From: Alphaproteobacteria bacterium
GTDB taxonomy: Bacteria > Pseudomonadota > Alphaproteobacteria > UBA2966 > CAIVPW01
Length of the DNA stretch: 51,176 nucleotides
Reading direction: 5' to 3'
Assembly (NCBI GenBank): GCA_016869235.1
Contig: VGER01000008.1
Coordinates: 1 to 51,176, forward strand
A program made the position numbers and the translations under genes. Shown one piece after another: positions 40,524 through 50,456 of the stretch. The notes beneath the pieces are model-generated. The model was not told where the DNA came from. It was given only the letters and a program-made list of their open reading frames with translations, and did no database searches. The stretch's first letter is position 1. Every line of letters begins with the position of its first letter.

Positions 40524-40940
40524 TCAGCTGTAGAGGGCGCGCCCACCCAGCCAACTGGCCACAACGTAGCCGGCCCCCGCGCACGCGCTCGTAAGTACGG
40601 CGCCCCAGAGCATGTCGATCGCCGTAACCGAGACGGACCAGCCGCGGACCGTAGCCATGTTGGTCAGGTCGTACGTCATGTACGCAAACAGGCCGAAGGC
40701 GGCACCCAACGAGAGTGCTGTCGACAACGAGCTCGCGCGGAGCCCCGGCATCACCGCAAACAACACAATGCCAATGGGATACAGGAGATAGAAAGCCGCC
40801 GCCGCCCATAACACCGGCTTCTCCGCCAAGAGCGCACCCAACTGCGGGCGGTAGACGATCGGCACCATCGTGCGCAACCACGCGAAATCGAGCACTCCCA
40901 TAACACCGAGACTGGCGACGTAGGCTGCAACATAGCTCAT
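40524..40940 (-). CDS. DUF2177 family membrane protein
   Basis: The ATG at 40940 forms TGATG with the upstream gene stop and gives 138 residues. There are four membrane helices; motifs LDFAWLRTMVPIVYRPQLGA, FAYMTYDLTNMATVRGW and AIDMLWGAVLTSACAG are typical of DUF2177, where the Tyr-Asp-Leu-Thr-Asn segment recurs. The function is unknown. Such genes occur in RpoE-ChrR regulated groups. It is cotranscribed with the DUF1295 gene and ends two bases from the island edge. Confidence 0.85.
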   Translation of the reverse strand: MSYVAAYVASLGVMGVLDFAWLRTMVPIVYRPQLGALLAEKPVLWAAAAFYLLYPIGIVLFAVMPGLRASSLSTALSLGAAFGLFAYMTYDLTNMATVRGWSVSVTAIDMLWGAVLTSACAGAGYVVASWLGGRALYS

Positions 40941-41752
40941 CACGTTGACCTCACCTTGCGACGGGGAAACGGGAAGAAGGCATTCGTCTCCTGGCGGTAC
41001 GCGCGATACGGCTCACCGCGGCTGCGCAGCATGTGCTCTTCGAGCATCGGGACGCCTGTTGCGTGCATGAGCACCCAGTACATCACCGCGGGGGCGGCCA
41101 ACGTCAGCCAACCCACCGCATAACCGGATACGCCGGCGGCCAGCGCCGGAAGCGCGAGCCATGCCAGCCATTCGAAGAAGTAGTTGGGATGGCGCGACAG
41201 CGACCACAGCCCCGAACGAAATGTGCCGCCGCGGTTCTTGGCGTCGGCCTTGAAGCGAGCAAGCTGCGCGTCCGCGATCGCGGCGCCCACGACGCCACTC
41301 ACCGCCAGTGCAAGCGCAAGGAGATCCCTCGCGCGCAAGCCATCCGCCGGCACTCGCGCGGCCAATACGATCGCCCCGATCAGCACGGCCGAGCACGCCG
41401 CCTGCGCCATCAGGAACCGCAACATGCGGCGTTGAAAGGCGGCGCCCCAGCTCTCGCGGAGGCGTTGGTAGCGTGCGTCCTCCGCGGATCGACGCACTCG
41501 CAACGCAATGTGGAAGCCGAGGCGCATGGACCAGATGGCGACCACCGCGGCGACTGCCGCCTGCCGCACGTTCCACGCATCCCCGATTGTCGGTGGAGCG
41601 AGGGCGGCCAGGGCGGCGGTTGCGCCGGTGCCGAAGGTCCACACGACATCGACCCAGCCGCCATTCGAGGTGATGCGCTGCAATTGCCAGGCAGCGGCCA
41701 TCGCCACAAACATGACTGCGGATCCAATCCCTACCACTGCCAACGTGGACAC
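40940..41752 (-). CDS. DUF1295 (steroid 5-alpha-reductase-like) membrane protein
   Basis: The start is GTG at 41752, with ACGAGG upstream, giving 270 residues. Several membrane helices and the C-terminal motif SRHPNYFFEWLAWLALPALA, then EEHMLRSRGEPYRAYRQETN, match DUF1295/ICMT-like proteins, which are predicted NADPH-dependent reductases or methyltransferases acting on lipids. The substrate is unknown. A TGATCC-N16-CGTA promoter lies about 38 bases upstream, so it should belong to the sigma factor regulon encoded beside it. Confidence 0.87.
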   Translation of the reverse strand: MSTLAVVGIGSAVMFVAMAAAWQLQRITSNGGWVDVVWTFGTGATAALAALAPPTIGDAWNVRQAAVAAVVAIWSMRLGFHIALRVRRSAEDARYQRLRESWGAAFQRRMLRFLMAQAACSAVLIGAIVLAARVPADGLRARDLLALALAVSGVVGAAIADAQLARFKADAKNRGGTFRSGLWSLSRHPNYFFEWLAWLALPALAAGVSGYAVGWLTLAAPAVMYWVLMHATGVPMLEEHMLRSRGEPYRAYRQETNAFFPFPRRKVRST

Positions 41753-41789
41753 GCGGCCGCCTCGTTTCGTTCGCTGCTGATGGAACGTG

Positions 41790-41815
41790 TACGCAGTGCG
41801 TATGCGGGTGGATCA
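41790..41815 (-). promoter_or_regulatory. ECF sigma promoter for DUF1295-DUF2177
   Basis: On the minus strand TGATCC (41815-41810), a 16-base gap, and CGTA (41793-41790). It has the same form and spacing as three others in the island and lies upstream of the GTG at 41752. Confidence 0.85.
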
Positions 41816-41864
41816 CCCGGCGCGCGGAGGACAGACGGCAAACCGACCCGAGCTTAGTAAAGGC

Positions 41865-42530
41865 TCACACGCCAACCAGCGGCTGGATCAAGCGCATGAC
41901 CGTGCTACGGAACCGCAACGGCGCCTGGGTAACGGCGAGCGCCAAGCACTCCTCACTCGGGTCTACCACCGGCCGATGCGTCACCGAGTCGTCGAGCTGC
42001 GCGACGTCGCCGCGTGCGAAGGTCGCGCATTCATCGCGGTACGTGCCCTGCAGCACCAACGTCAGCTCCAGTCCGCGGTGCGAATGGACCGGAATGCGCT
42101 TGCCCGGCGCCAAGTGGAACAGACGCGCGGTCGTCGGGCCCGACGCTGTGCCCAGGACCAGCTGACGCAGACCGGGGGCAATCCGACGCCAAGGCCGCTG
42201 CGACAACGTCTCGGCAACGTAGCCGCGCAGCGGCTGTGGCAAGTTCGCACCCGCCCAACGATCGGCTCCCCCGTGAGTATTCGCGCGAACTGCGGGGTCG
42301 GCGGGAGGGCGCGCTACACGCTCCAATACATTGTTAGGGCTTCGCTCCGACATCGCCTCGGGTGGCTCGCCGTCGAGCAACGCGCCGCCCATGGCCTCGG
42401 CGTCGCGGACGACGGCGCGGCACGGCGGACACAGGGCGAGGTGGGTGGCGATCAGTAGCGAACTGGCCTCATCGAGCGCGCCGGCAGCGTACTCGAGCAA
42501 CAAATCGTCGCTGACGTGATGCTCGATCAT
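41865..42530 (-). CDS. chrR: ChrR-like zinc anti-sigma factor with cupin domain
   Basis: ChrR holds the ECF sigma factor inactive until singlet oxygen or organic peroxide triggers release. The ATG at 42530 overlaps the sigma stop and gives 221 residues. The N-terminal anti-sigma domain has the zinc ligands His5, His30, Cys34 and Cys37 (HLALCPPC). A Pro-rich linker follows, then a C-terminal cupin domain with APGKRIPVHSHRGLELTLVL (two His and a Glu as likely metal ligands) and DSVTHRPVVDPSEECLALAV. This is the complete ChrR layout. Confidence 0.93.
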   Translation of the reverse strand: MIEHHVSDDLLLEYAAGALDEASSLLIATHLALCPPCRAVVRDAEAMGGALLDGEPPEAMSERSPNNVLERVARPPADPAVRANTHGGADRWAGANLPQPLRGYVAETLSQRPWRRIAPGLRQLVLGTASGPTTARLFHLAPGKRIPVHSHRGLELTLVLQGTYRDECATFARGDVAQLDDSVTHRPVVDPSEECLALAVTQAPLRFRSTVMRLIQPLVGV

Positions 42531-43195
42531 GCCCGGTCCTCGTGTAGCGCGTCGCGCAACCGTCCGAACGCCAATCGCAGACGGGACTTGACGGTGCCAA
42601 GAGGCAACGCGAGCTCCTTTGCGATCTCGGCATGAGACTTGTGAAGGAAGAACGACATGCGAACGATAGTGGCCTGCTCGGCGGGCAGACTCGCGAGCGC
42701 ATCCTGAACCCGTTTTGCGCGCTCTCCGTGTGCCATCGCGTCGTCGGGCAATGGCCTCGAGTCGGCGACGAGGGCAGCGTCGTCCATGTCCACCTCCGGC
42801 CGGCGGGTGCGGCGAAACGCGTCGATGTGGGCGTTGCGAGCAATCGCGTAGACCCACGTCGCAGCGGACGCCTTGGCCGCGTCAAACGCCACCGCCCGGC
42901 GCCAAACCTTGAACATCACCTCCTGGGCGAGGTCGTCCGCGACTGCGGAGTCCGCCCCCTGTCGCCGCAGGTACGCCTTCACTCTCGGTGCGAAATGGCG
43001 AAACAGCGCAAGAAACGATTGCCGGTCCTGCCGCGCCGCAACCGCGTGCAGAAGCGCCTCGGGTGAATCGACGTTCGCCACTAGGGCCTGCACGCCTGCC
43101 GCCTCTTCGGGATCGACAACCCGAACATACAGGCCGGATCGGCGGCGGGGTTGAAGCGGCTTGGGCTCCCAGCTCTGCAGCGCATGGGCCAACAT
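42527..43195 (-). CDS. ECF sigma factor, RpoE (ECF11) type
   Basis: Region 2 (LAQEVMFKVWRRAVAFDAAK, then ATWVYAIARNAHIDAFRR) and region 4 (LPAEQATIVRMSFFLHKSHA, then GTVKSRLRLAFGRLRDAL) are complete. It is 222 residues from the ATG at 43195, about 30 longer than usual. That ATG falls nearly at the start site expected from the promoter at 43204-43229, so either the message is leaderless, or translation starts at a GTG at or near codon 36-40 (VQALVANVDS). It is coupled to chrR by a four-base overlap. The pair matches the singlet-oxygen sigma system of photosynthetic and other alphaproteobacteria. Confidence 0.92.
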   Translation of the reverse strand: MLAHALQSWEPKPLQPRRRSGLYVRVVDPEEAAGVQALVANVDSPEALLHAVAARQDRQSFLALFRHFAPRVKAYLRRQGADSAVADDLAQEVMFKVWRRAVAFDAAKASAATWVYAIARNAHIDAFRRTRRPEVDMDDAALVADSRPLPDDAMAHGERAKRVQDALASLPAEQATIVRMSFFLHKSHAEIAKELALPLGTVKSRLRLAFGRLRDALHEDRA

Positions 43196-43203
43196 ACTAC
43201 CAG

Positions 43204-43229
43204 TACGCGCCGGCGATGGCCCTGGATCA
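43204..43229 (-). promoter_or_regulatory. ECF sigma promoter for the sigma-chrR operon
   Basis: On the minus strand TGATCC (43229-43224), 16 bases, CGTA (43207-43204). It lies directly before the ATG at 43195, so the sigma factor should activate its own transcription. Confidence 0.85.
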
Positions 43230-43277
43230 CTGCGGGCTGCCTTCCGGCCTCGCGGCATGGCCCGCCGGCTGCTTGGC

Positions 43278-43303
43278 TGATCCAAGAAGCAGGCGGTGAC
43301 GTA
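43278..43303 (+). promoter_or_regulatory. ECF sigma promoter for the FAD oxidoreductase operon
   Basis: TGATCC (43278-43283), 16 bases, CGTA (43300-43303). It is divergent from the sigma promoter, with 48 bases between the two -35 boxes. It overlaps an ATG at 43303, which rules out that start for the following gene. Confidence 0.87.
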
Positions 43304-43377
43304 TGGATGACTGGCGCGGGCTACGCCCGCGCGCGCCCGGTCCCCGCAACAGTGGGCGCAAAGGAGTTGCAGACATC

Positions 43378-44679
43378 GTGCGACGAATTGCAGTCATCGG
43401 GGCCGGTGCGGCCGGGCTGTCGGCCGCCTGGCTCTTGTCCCAAGAATACGACGTGGTTCTATTCGAGGCGAACCGGCGGCTCGGCGGACATGCGCACACC
43501 GTCCACGTACCTTGGCGCGACGGGTCGGTTCCGGTCGACGTCGGATTCATCGTCTACAACGAGGTGACCTACCCCAACCTCATCGGGTTCTTTGCCGCCC
43601 TTGGCGTTAGGACCGAGCCGAGCGACATGTCTTTTTCGGTCTCGCTCGATGGCGGCAGGCTGGAGTACGCGGGCCAAGACCGGATCGGCCCCCTGTTCGC
43701 GCAGCGGCGCAATCTCTTGCGCCCCACGTTCCTTGGCATGCTTGCCGACATGGTCCGCTTCTACCGGACCGCCAACGCGGAGATCCCGGAGGAGTTCGCC
43801 GGTTGGACCGTGGGCGAGTACCTCGACCGCGGGCGCTACGGCCGTGCCTTTCGCGAAGAACACATATTGCCGATGGCAGCAGCGATCTGGTCCGGCAGCT
43901 TCGCAACCATATCCGAGTTCCCGGCGGCGACGTTTCTGCGCTTCTATCAGAACCACGGCCTGCTTCGGTTCACGGATCGCCCCCAGTGGCGGACCGTGAC
44001 CGGCGGCAGCCAGGAGTACGTCAGCCGGGTTGCCAATGCCCTGGGCGCGGCCGCCCTCCGGACGGCGACTCCCGTGCGCTCGGTGCGTCGGTGCAATGGC
44101 GGAGTGGAGTTGCTATTGCAGGACGGACACGCCGAGGAGTTCGACGGTGTGGTGATCGCCACACACGCGCCGCAGGCCCTGTCACTGTTGGCAGATGCGA
44201 GCGCAGAGGAACGTTCAACGCTTGGCGCCTTCCGCACCAAGCCGAACCACGCCGTCTTGCACAGCGATCCGTCACTGATGCCGAAGCGCCGCGCCGCCTG
44301 GTCCAGCTGGAACTACCTGGGTGAGCGAAACGGACCTGGCGAGCGCGTCACGTCGGTGACGTACTGGATGAACCGGCTTCAGAAACTGGATCCGGCGTTG
44401 CCCCTGTTCTTGACGCTCAACCCGGTCGTGCAGCCACGCCCCGATCTCGTGTTGGGCCGCTTCGAGTACGACCATCCGCAGTTCGACCGCGCCGCCATCG
44501 CGGCCCAGGGCCGCCTTCCGCGCTTGCAGGGCGAGCACAACACTTGGTTTTGCGGCGCCTGGCAACGATACGGGTTTCACGAAGACGCCGTGAGGAGTGC
44601 CGTCGCGGTCGCGGCGTGTCTTGGCGTGGCGCCGCCCTGGGCATCAGAGCCAACGCGTCCGTTGGCCGAAGCGGCATGA
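43378..44679 (+). CDS. FAD-dependent amine-oxidase-like oxidoreductase
   Basis: The start is GTG at 43378, with AAGGAG 11 bases upstream; the ATG at 43303 lies in the promoter. The protein is 433 residues. It opens with the FAD fold RRIAVIGAGAAGLSAAWLLS, then VVLFEANRRLGGHAHTV; FRTKPNHAVLHSDPSLMPKR and CGAWQRYGFHEDAVRSAVAV near the end are typical of the NAD(P)/FAD-binding group next to DUF1365 and cfa. The substrate is unknown; a role in modifying unsaturated fatty acids or lipids under oxidative stress is inferred from neighbours. It overlaps DUF1365 by four bases. Confidence 0.9.
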   Translation: MRRIAVIGAGAAGLSAAWLLSQEYDVVLFEANRRLGGHAHTVHVPWRDGSVPVDVGFIVYNEVTYPNLIGFFAALGVRTEPSDMSFSVSLDGGRLEYAGQDRIGPLFAQRRNLLRPTFLGMLADMVRFYRTANAEIPEEFAGWTVGEYLDRGRYGRAFREEHILPMAAAIWSGSFATISEFPAATFLRFYQNHGLLRFTDRPQWRTVTGGSQEYVSRVANALGAAALRTATPVRSVRRCNGGVELLLQDGHAEEFDGVVIATHAPQALSLLADASAEERSTLGAFRTKPNHAVLHSDPSLMPKRRAAWSSWNYLGERNGPGERVTSVTYWMNRLQKLDPALPLFLTLNPVVQPRPDLVLGRFEYDHPQFDRAAIAAQGRLPRLQGEHNTWFCGAWQRYGFHEDAVRSAVAVAACLGVAPPWASEPTRPLAEAA

Positions 44680-45434
44680 GCACGGGCCAAATCTATCGCG
44701 GCGCGGTTATGCACCGGCGGCATCGTCCGGTGGCCCACCGGTTCCGGTACCGGGTCTTTGCGATCCTGCTCGACATCGACCGCCTCGAGGCGTCGTTGCG
44801 CGGCATGCGCCTGCTTTCGTGGAACCGTTTCAACCTGTTCTCGTTTCACGATCGCGATCACGGACCGCGCGACGGCAGCTCTCTGGGGCCCTGGATAAAG
44901 GCGCGGCTGCACGAGGCCGGCATCGATCATGACGGCGGCGCAATCCGATTGCTCTGCTTCCCGCGCATCCTTGGCTACGTTTTCAACCCATTGAGCCTGT
45001 ACTTCTGCCATCGTCTCGACGGCTCGCTCGCCGCGATCGTGTACGAGGTGAAGAACACGTTCGGCGAACAGCACGTCTATGTGCTGCCCGCGGCACATGG
45101 CGAAGGGCGTCACCGCTGCGCCAAGTCCTTCTACGTATCGCCGTTCATCGGCATGTCCGCGAGCTACCAATTCCGCCTGCGCGCCCCCGACGAGCGGCTG
45201 GCAATCTCGATCCGGGAAACCGACGAGCATGGATCGCTCTTGGACGCGGTGATGACGGGGAGGCGTGTGGACCTCACTGATTTCGCGCTGGTGCGTTGCT
45301 TCGTCGCCTACCCGCTCATGACGCTCAAGGTGATTGCCGCCATCCACTTCGAGGCGTTTCGCCTTTGGCGCAAGGGTCTGCCCATCTACCCGCATTCCGG
45401 GAGCTCCGTGATTCCCAGGAGCACCAGCCCCTGA
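44676..45434 (+). CDS. DUF1365 family protein
   Basis: The ATG at 44676 overlaps the oxidoreductase stop (ATGA) and gives 252 residues. Family features are YRGAVMHRRHRPVAHRFRYR, LLSWNRFNLFSFHDRDHGPR, LLCFPRILGYVFNPLSLYFC and VKNTFGEQHVYVLP, then FYVSPFIGMSASYQFRLRAP. The function is not established, but it is found almost always beside the FAD oxidoreductase and cfa genes, so a shared lipid-modifying job is likely. Confidence 0.9.
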   Translation: MSTGQIYRGAVMHRRHRPVAHRFRYRVFAILLDIDRLEASLRGMRLLSWNRFNLFSFHDRDHGPRDGSSLGPWIKARLHEAGIDHDGGAIRLLCFPRILGYVFNPLSLYFCHRLDGSLAAIVYEVKNTFGEQHVYVLPAAHGEGRHRCAKSFYVSPFIGMSASYQFRLRAPDERLAISIRETDEHGSLLDAVMTGRRVDLTDFALVRCFVAYPLMTLKVIAAIHFEAFRLWRKGLPIYPHSGSSVIPRSTSP

Positions 45435-45466
45435 GCGCCCTCGAACCTTGCATGCTTCCGTATGCG

Positions 45467-45492
45467 TGATCCACGGCGCAGCAGCCGGCGTA
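45467..45492 (+). promoter_or_regulatory. ECF sigma promoter for the cfa-like gene
   Basis: TGATCC (45467-45472), 16 bases, CGTA (45489-45492), placing the start about 38 bases before the ATG at 45538. Confidence 0.85.
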
Positions 45493-45537
45493 CTACTCAA
45501 GAGTGACCAACCGTCCAACCAGGACAGTTCAACGCAC

Positions 45538-46764
45538 ATGACAATCGCCGCAACGCTTTCCCTTCCGCTTGCGCGCCTGCTGCTGCCGGAAGCCTTTCCG
45601 CGTTCTTACTTGGCCGCCGTGCTGCGTCGCGCGCTCCGGCGCGGCAGCCTCTCGGTGACGCTGCCGGACGGATCGCAAGAGCGGATCGAGGCGGCGCTAC
45701 CCGGTCCGGCCGCGCAAATCGTCGTGCACCGCTGGAGGGCGCTGTACCGGCTGGCGACGTCCGGCGGCATCGGCTTTGCGGAAGCCTACGTCGACGGCGA
45801 TTGGGACAGCGAGGACCCGTCAAGAGTAGTGGAACTTGCCGCCTGCAATCGCGAAGCGATGACCGGCGCCCTGGCCGGAGGTCTTTTGGCGCGGCTCGCG
45901 GCCCGGGTTCGCCATTTGCGCAACGCCAACACACGGACCCGCAGCAAGCGCAACGTCAGCGCGCACTACGACCTCGGCAACTCGTTCTATGCCCTGTGGC
46001 TCGACCCGAGCATGACCTATTCCTCCGGGATCTACCCGGCGAAGGACGCAACGCTGGAGGCCGCCCAGGAGGAGAAGTATCGACGCATGCTCGACCTTCT
46101 CGAGGCGACGCCCGGTCAACGCGTACTGGAGATCGGTTGCGGTTGGGGCGGCTTCGCGTGCTTTGCGGCGCGGCGCGGGATTCGCGTCACCGGGGTAACG
46201 CTGTCCCGAGAGCAGCTCGATTGGGCCTCTGCAAGGGTGCGCGCCGAGGGCCTGGACGACCGGGTCGATCTCCGCCTCGCCGACTATCGCGAACTCACCG
46301 GCCGGTTCGACCACATCGTTTCCATCGAAATGATCGAGGCGGTCGGGGAGGCCTATTGGCCGCAGTATTTCGGCAGGCTTCGCTCGCTGCTGGCGCCGGG
46401 CGGCCGTGTGGCCCTGCAGGTGATCACGATCGACGACGCGCTGTTCGATGAATACCGGCGAGACCCTGATTTCATCCAGACCCGCGTCTTTCCTGGCGGC
46501 ATGCTGCCGTCGCCCGCCAAGCTGGCGGAGCACGCGACAGAGGCCGGCTTTCGTATTGCCGCGAACGCACGCTACGGCGAGCACTATGCGCGCACCCTCG
46601 GCGAGTGGCGGACACGGTACCGAACCGCCCTACCGCTGGTTGAGGCGTTGAGCTTCGACAGGCGATTCCGTCGCCTGTGGGACTTCTACCTTGCGTACTG
46701 CGAGGGAGGATTCCGGGCCCGCACCATCGACCTCCATCAGGTCGCACTAGTCACGAACCCCTAG
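45538..46764 (+). CDS. Cyclopropane-fatty-acyl-phospholipid synthase family protein
   Basis: This class of enzyme adds a methylene or methyl from S-adenosylmethionine to double bonds of membrane phospholipids. The 408 residues from the ATG at 45538 include SVTLPDGSQERIEAALPGPA, IGFAEAYVDGDWDSEDPSRV, NVSAHYDLGNSFYALWLDPS, MTYSSGIY, the SAM motif VLEIGCGWGGFACFAARRGI near residue 195, and FDHIVSIEMIEAVGEAYW. The C-terminal region carries WDFYLAYCEGGFR, as in CFA synthases. It fits oxidation-linked lipid remodelling under the island's sigma factor. The stop is TAG. Confidence 0.93.
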   Translation: MTIAATLSLPLARLLLPEAFPRSYLAAVLRRALRRGSLSVTLPDGSQERIEAALPGPAAQIVVHRWRALYRLATSGGIGFAEAYVDGDWDSEDPSRVVELAACNREAMTGALAGGLLARLAARVRHLRNANTRTRSKRNVSAHYDLGNSFYALWLDPSMTYSSGIYPAKDATLEAAQEEKYRRMLDLLEATPGQRVLEIGCGWGGFACFAARRGIRVTGVTLSREQLDWASARVRAEGLDDRVDLRLADYRELTGRFDHIVSIEMIEAVGEAYWPQYFGRLRSLLAPGGRVALQVITIDDALFDEYRRDPDFIQTRVFPGGMLPSPAKLAEHATEAGFRIAANARYGEHYARTLGEWRTRYRTALPLVEALSFDRRFRRLWDFYLAYCEGGFRARTIDLHQVALVTNP

Positions 46765-46781
46765 CCTCCAAGGACGATCCC

Positions 46782-47414
46782 ATGCGCATTTGGCATGCAT
46801 GGGCGCTGGCTTTGGCGATCTCAATCGCGTCGCCAGCCAGCGCCCACAAGCCTTCGTTCAGCAATGGACAGTACGGCAGCCCCGACCGAGCTTACCCGGT
46901 GCAGAACGTCGGCCACTCCATCGTCGTCTAGCACGAGATCACCTGCACCGATCGCCAGCTCTGGCTGCGCTTCAGCGCGCCGCAAGCCGGCACTCCCCTG
47001 TTCGTTCAACTGGGCGTTCCGAAAATCGATCGACTGCAGGAGTATCGTCCCATGCTCGCCGTTGTCGCACCGGGCCTGGCGTCCCCGCAGAGCCAGCTGC
47101 CGTTCGCGATCCCTGCGGGCATGGGCGTCGAAGTACTCGGCGCAGAAACGCTTCGAGCCTTCCACGAGCCGTTCACCGGCACCGATTCATGGATTCTCGT
47201 CGAGCGGACCCTGGCGCTGCCCTCTCCCGGCAACGGTTTCATCGTCGCATGGGATCCCGAGGCGCGCCCCGGCAAGCTGTGGGTTGCGGTCGGCGAGAAG
47301 GAAACGTTCGGCGCGGCAGACCTTCTGCGGTTCTTCAGCTGGCGTGCGAACGCGCGAGATTTCCATGAGATCGGAGCGCCACCCGCAGGTGCAACCACGG
47401 CACGATGTGCGTGA
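46782..47414 (+). pseudogene. Secreted protein gene interrupted by one TAG
   Basis: From ATG 46782 a signal peptide (MRIWHAWALALAISIASPASA) precedes SPDRAYPVQNVGHSIVV, then TAG at codon 50 (46929-46931), then HEITCTDRQLWLRFSAPQAG and a clean frame to TGA at 47412-47414, 210 codons in total. The part after the break is long, well composed and continues into ILVERTLALPSPGNGFIVAW and LLRFFSWRANAR. Relatives would probably have Tyr or another residue there. No family was named with certainty. The gene follows cfa after 17 bases and ends the island's rightward operon. Confidence 0.82.
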
Positions 47415-47512
47415 CGCGCGCTCTGCGGAGGCAACCACCTGCCTAGCGCCCCGGTCTGGCGCTCCCTACCGCAGTGTTTCCGGGTTGACCCTTCGTGCCG
47501 GGGAAGTCGTAC
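47415..47512. other. Right edge of the stress island
   Basis: This 98-base spacer lies between the broken secreted-protein gene and the ettA stop. No hairpin terminator was recognised. Its end is the TAG (47513-47515) that now stops ettA and adjoins the 39-base repeat. Confidence 0.5.
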
Positions 47513-49192
<1,680 letters not shown>

Positions 49193-49314
49193 GTGCTTTC
49201 TTCCTGTTGGGGGTGGGGCGGCCTTTGCTAACGGATGGCCGCGCGGTTTGCAAATTCGCCGGCGGCGGCGGCCAAGCAAATTGCGGCGCTGGAGACACAG
49301 AAGTAGGGTCCGGC

Positions 49315-50046
49315 ATGGGCGAGGCAAAGCGCAAGCAGCAGAGCGGGGAGTACGGGCCGGCGCTGACCGCCGGCGTCCGCCGCAACGTCGCGGCCGCGGT
49401 GCCCACGCTGACCGGCGCGAAGTTCGAGGCTCTGATGGCGAACCTGTTCGCCTTCGCCGAATCGACCTTCGCCAGCCCAGCCAAGGATCCGCCCAGGCGC
49501 GCCATCGCCTGCAAGGCGGGCTGCGCCTACTGCTGCGTACTCTACGTGCAGGTGACGCCGCTGGCGGCGATCCGACTGGCGCAGGTGCTTCAGGCGATGG
49601 ACCCGCAGGCGCGCGCCGCCACCATGGCGCGGGTCGAGTCCGTGTACACGCGTGTACGCGGCAAGGATGCGGGCGCGCGCAACCTGTTGGCCATCCCCTG
49701 CCCGCTCATGGTCGACGGCCGCTGCTCGGTGTACGCGGATCGTCCGTTCGCATGCCGGGGCGCCAACTCGGCCGACGTCGAGGCGTGCCGCGCCGGCTTC
49801 GGCAGCGACCACGGCCCCAAGCTGCTGGCCTACATCCACCAGCGCCAGGTATTCGCCGCGGTCGGCAACGGGGTTGCCCAGGGGCTGCGCGACGCCGGAG
49901 TGCAAGACGACCTGCTGGAGCTGGTGGCGGCGCTGTCGCTGGCGCTCGCCCACGACGACCCGCTGGCGGCCTGGCGCTCGGGCGCGCTCGATTTCTCCTC
50001 CGCGCGCTGCCTGGAGGTTGCGAAGCAGCGCGCCAGCGCGCGCTGA
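49315..50046 (+). CDS. YkgJ-like cysteine-cluster (zinc/iron chelating) protein
   Basis: From ATG 49315 the protein has 243 residues. After a 60-residue lead ([20 protein letters not shown]) comes [20 protein letters not shown], then [20 protein letters not shown] and later a Cys in VEACRAGFG. The C-x3-C-x2-CC cluster and the PLM-DGRCSVY-RP-ACR block match the YkgJ family, thought to bind Zn or Fe-S. The function is not known. It is divergent from ettA and convergent with the VOC gene. Confidence 0.85.
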   Translation: MGEAKRKQQSGEYGPALTAGVRRNVAAAVPTLTGAKFEALMANLFAFAESTFASPAKDPPRRAIACKAGCAYCCVLYVQVTPLAAIRLAQVLQAMDPQARAATMARVESVYTRVRGKDAGARNLLAIPCPLMVDGRCSVYADRPFACRGANSADVEACRAGFGSDHGPKLLAYIHQRQVFAAVGNGVAQGLRDAGVQDDLLELVAALSLALAHDDPLAAWRSGALDFSSARCLEVAKQRASAR

Positions 50047-50055
50047 ACCAAGCGC

Positions 50056-50439
50056 TTATCGCCGCATCTGGGTGAAGACCACCAGGTTGTAGCCGTCCGG
50101 GTCGTACACGTAGCACTCGCGCAGGCCGTACGGCGTGTTGGCCGGCTTGCGGCTGATGGGATGGCCCGCGCTTTCGAAGCGGTGCGCCCACCCATCCACC
50201 TCGTCCACGCGAAAGTGCAGCACGACGCCGTCGCCGCGGGTGGTGCGCTCCCCGAGCCCGGCCAGGTTGCCCCCGAACTTCTCCGGGTCGCGATGCAGGT
50301 AGAGGCGCCAGCCGTCGAGCTCGACGACGGCGAACTCGGCGCCGCGCACCGCAGTTTCGCGGAAGCCGAATTGCGAGCGATAGAACGCCGCGGCGCGGGC
50401 GACGTCGCGCACGTAGAGCAGCGCGCCGTCGGCGTGCAT
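50056..50439 (-). CDS. VOC (glyoxalase/dioxygenase fold) family protein
   Basis: The ATG at 50439 is preceded by AAGGAGGG and gives 127 residues; an ATG at 50460 would overlap the upstream gene and add seven. ALLYVRDVARAAAFYRSQFG is the first beta-alpha unit, AVVELDGWRLYLHRDPEKFG follows, and GLRECYVYDPDGYNLVVFTQ is the classic VOC ending with the metal-ligand Glu/Tyr region. The reaction is unknown, as members act as glyoxalases, dioxygenases or drug-binding proteins. Confidence 0.88.
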   Translation of the reverse strand: MHADGALLYVRDVARAAAFYRSQFGFRETAVRGAEFAVVELDGWRLYLHRDPEKFGGNLAGLGERTTRGDGVVLHFRVDEVDGWAHRFESAGHPISRKPANTPYGLRECYVYDPDGYNLVVFTQMRR

Positions 50440-50456
50440 CGATCCCTCCTTGGCGC

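Noticed and set aside
43303..43377. Start of the FAD oxidoreductase at the ATG at 43303
   Set aside because: That ATG overlaps the -10 box of the operon promoter, and the residues before the GTG at 43378 do not resemble the family.
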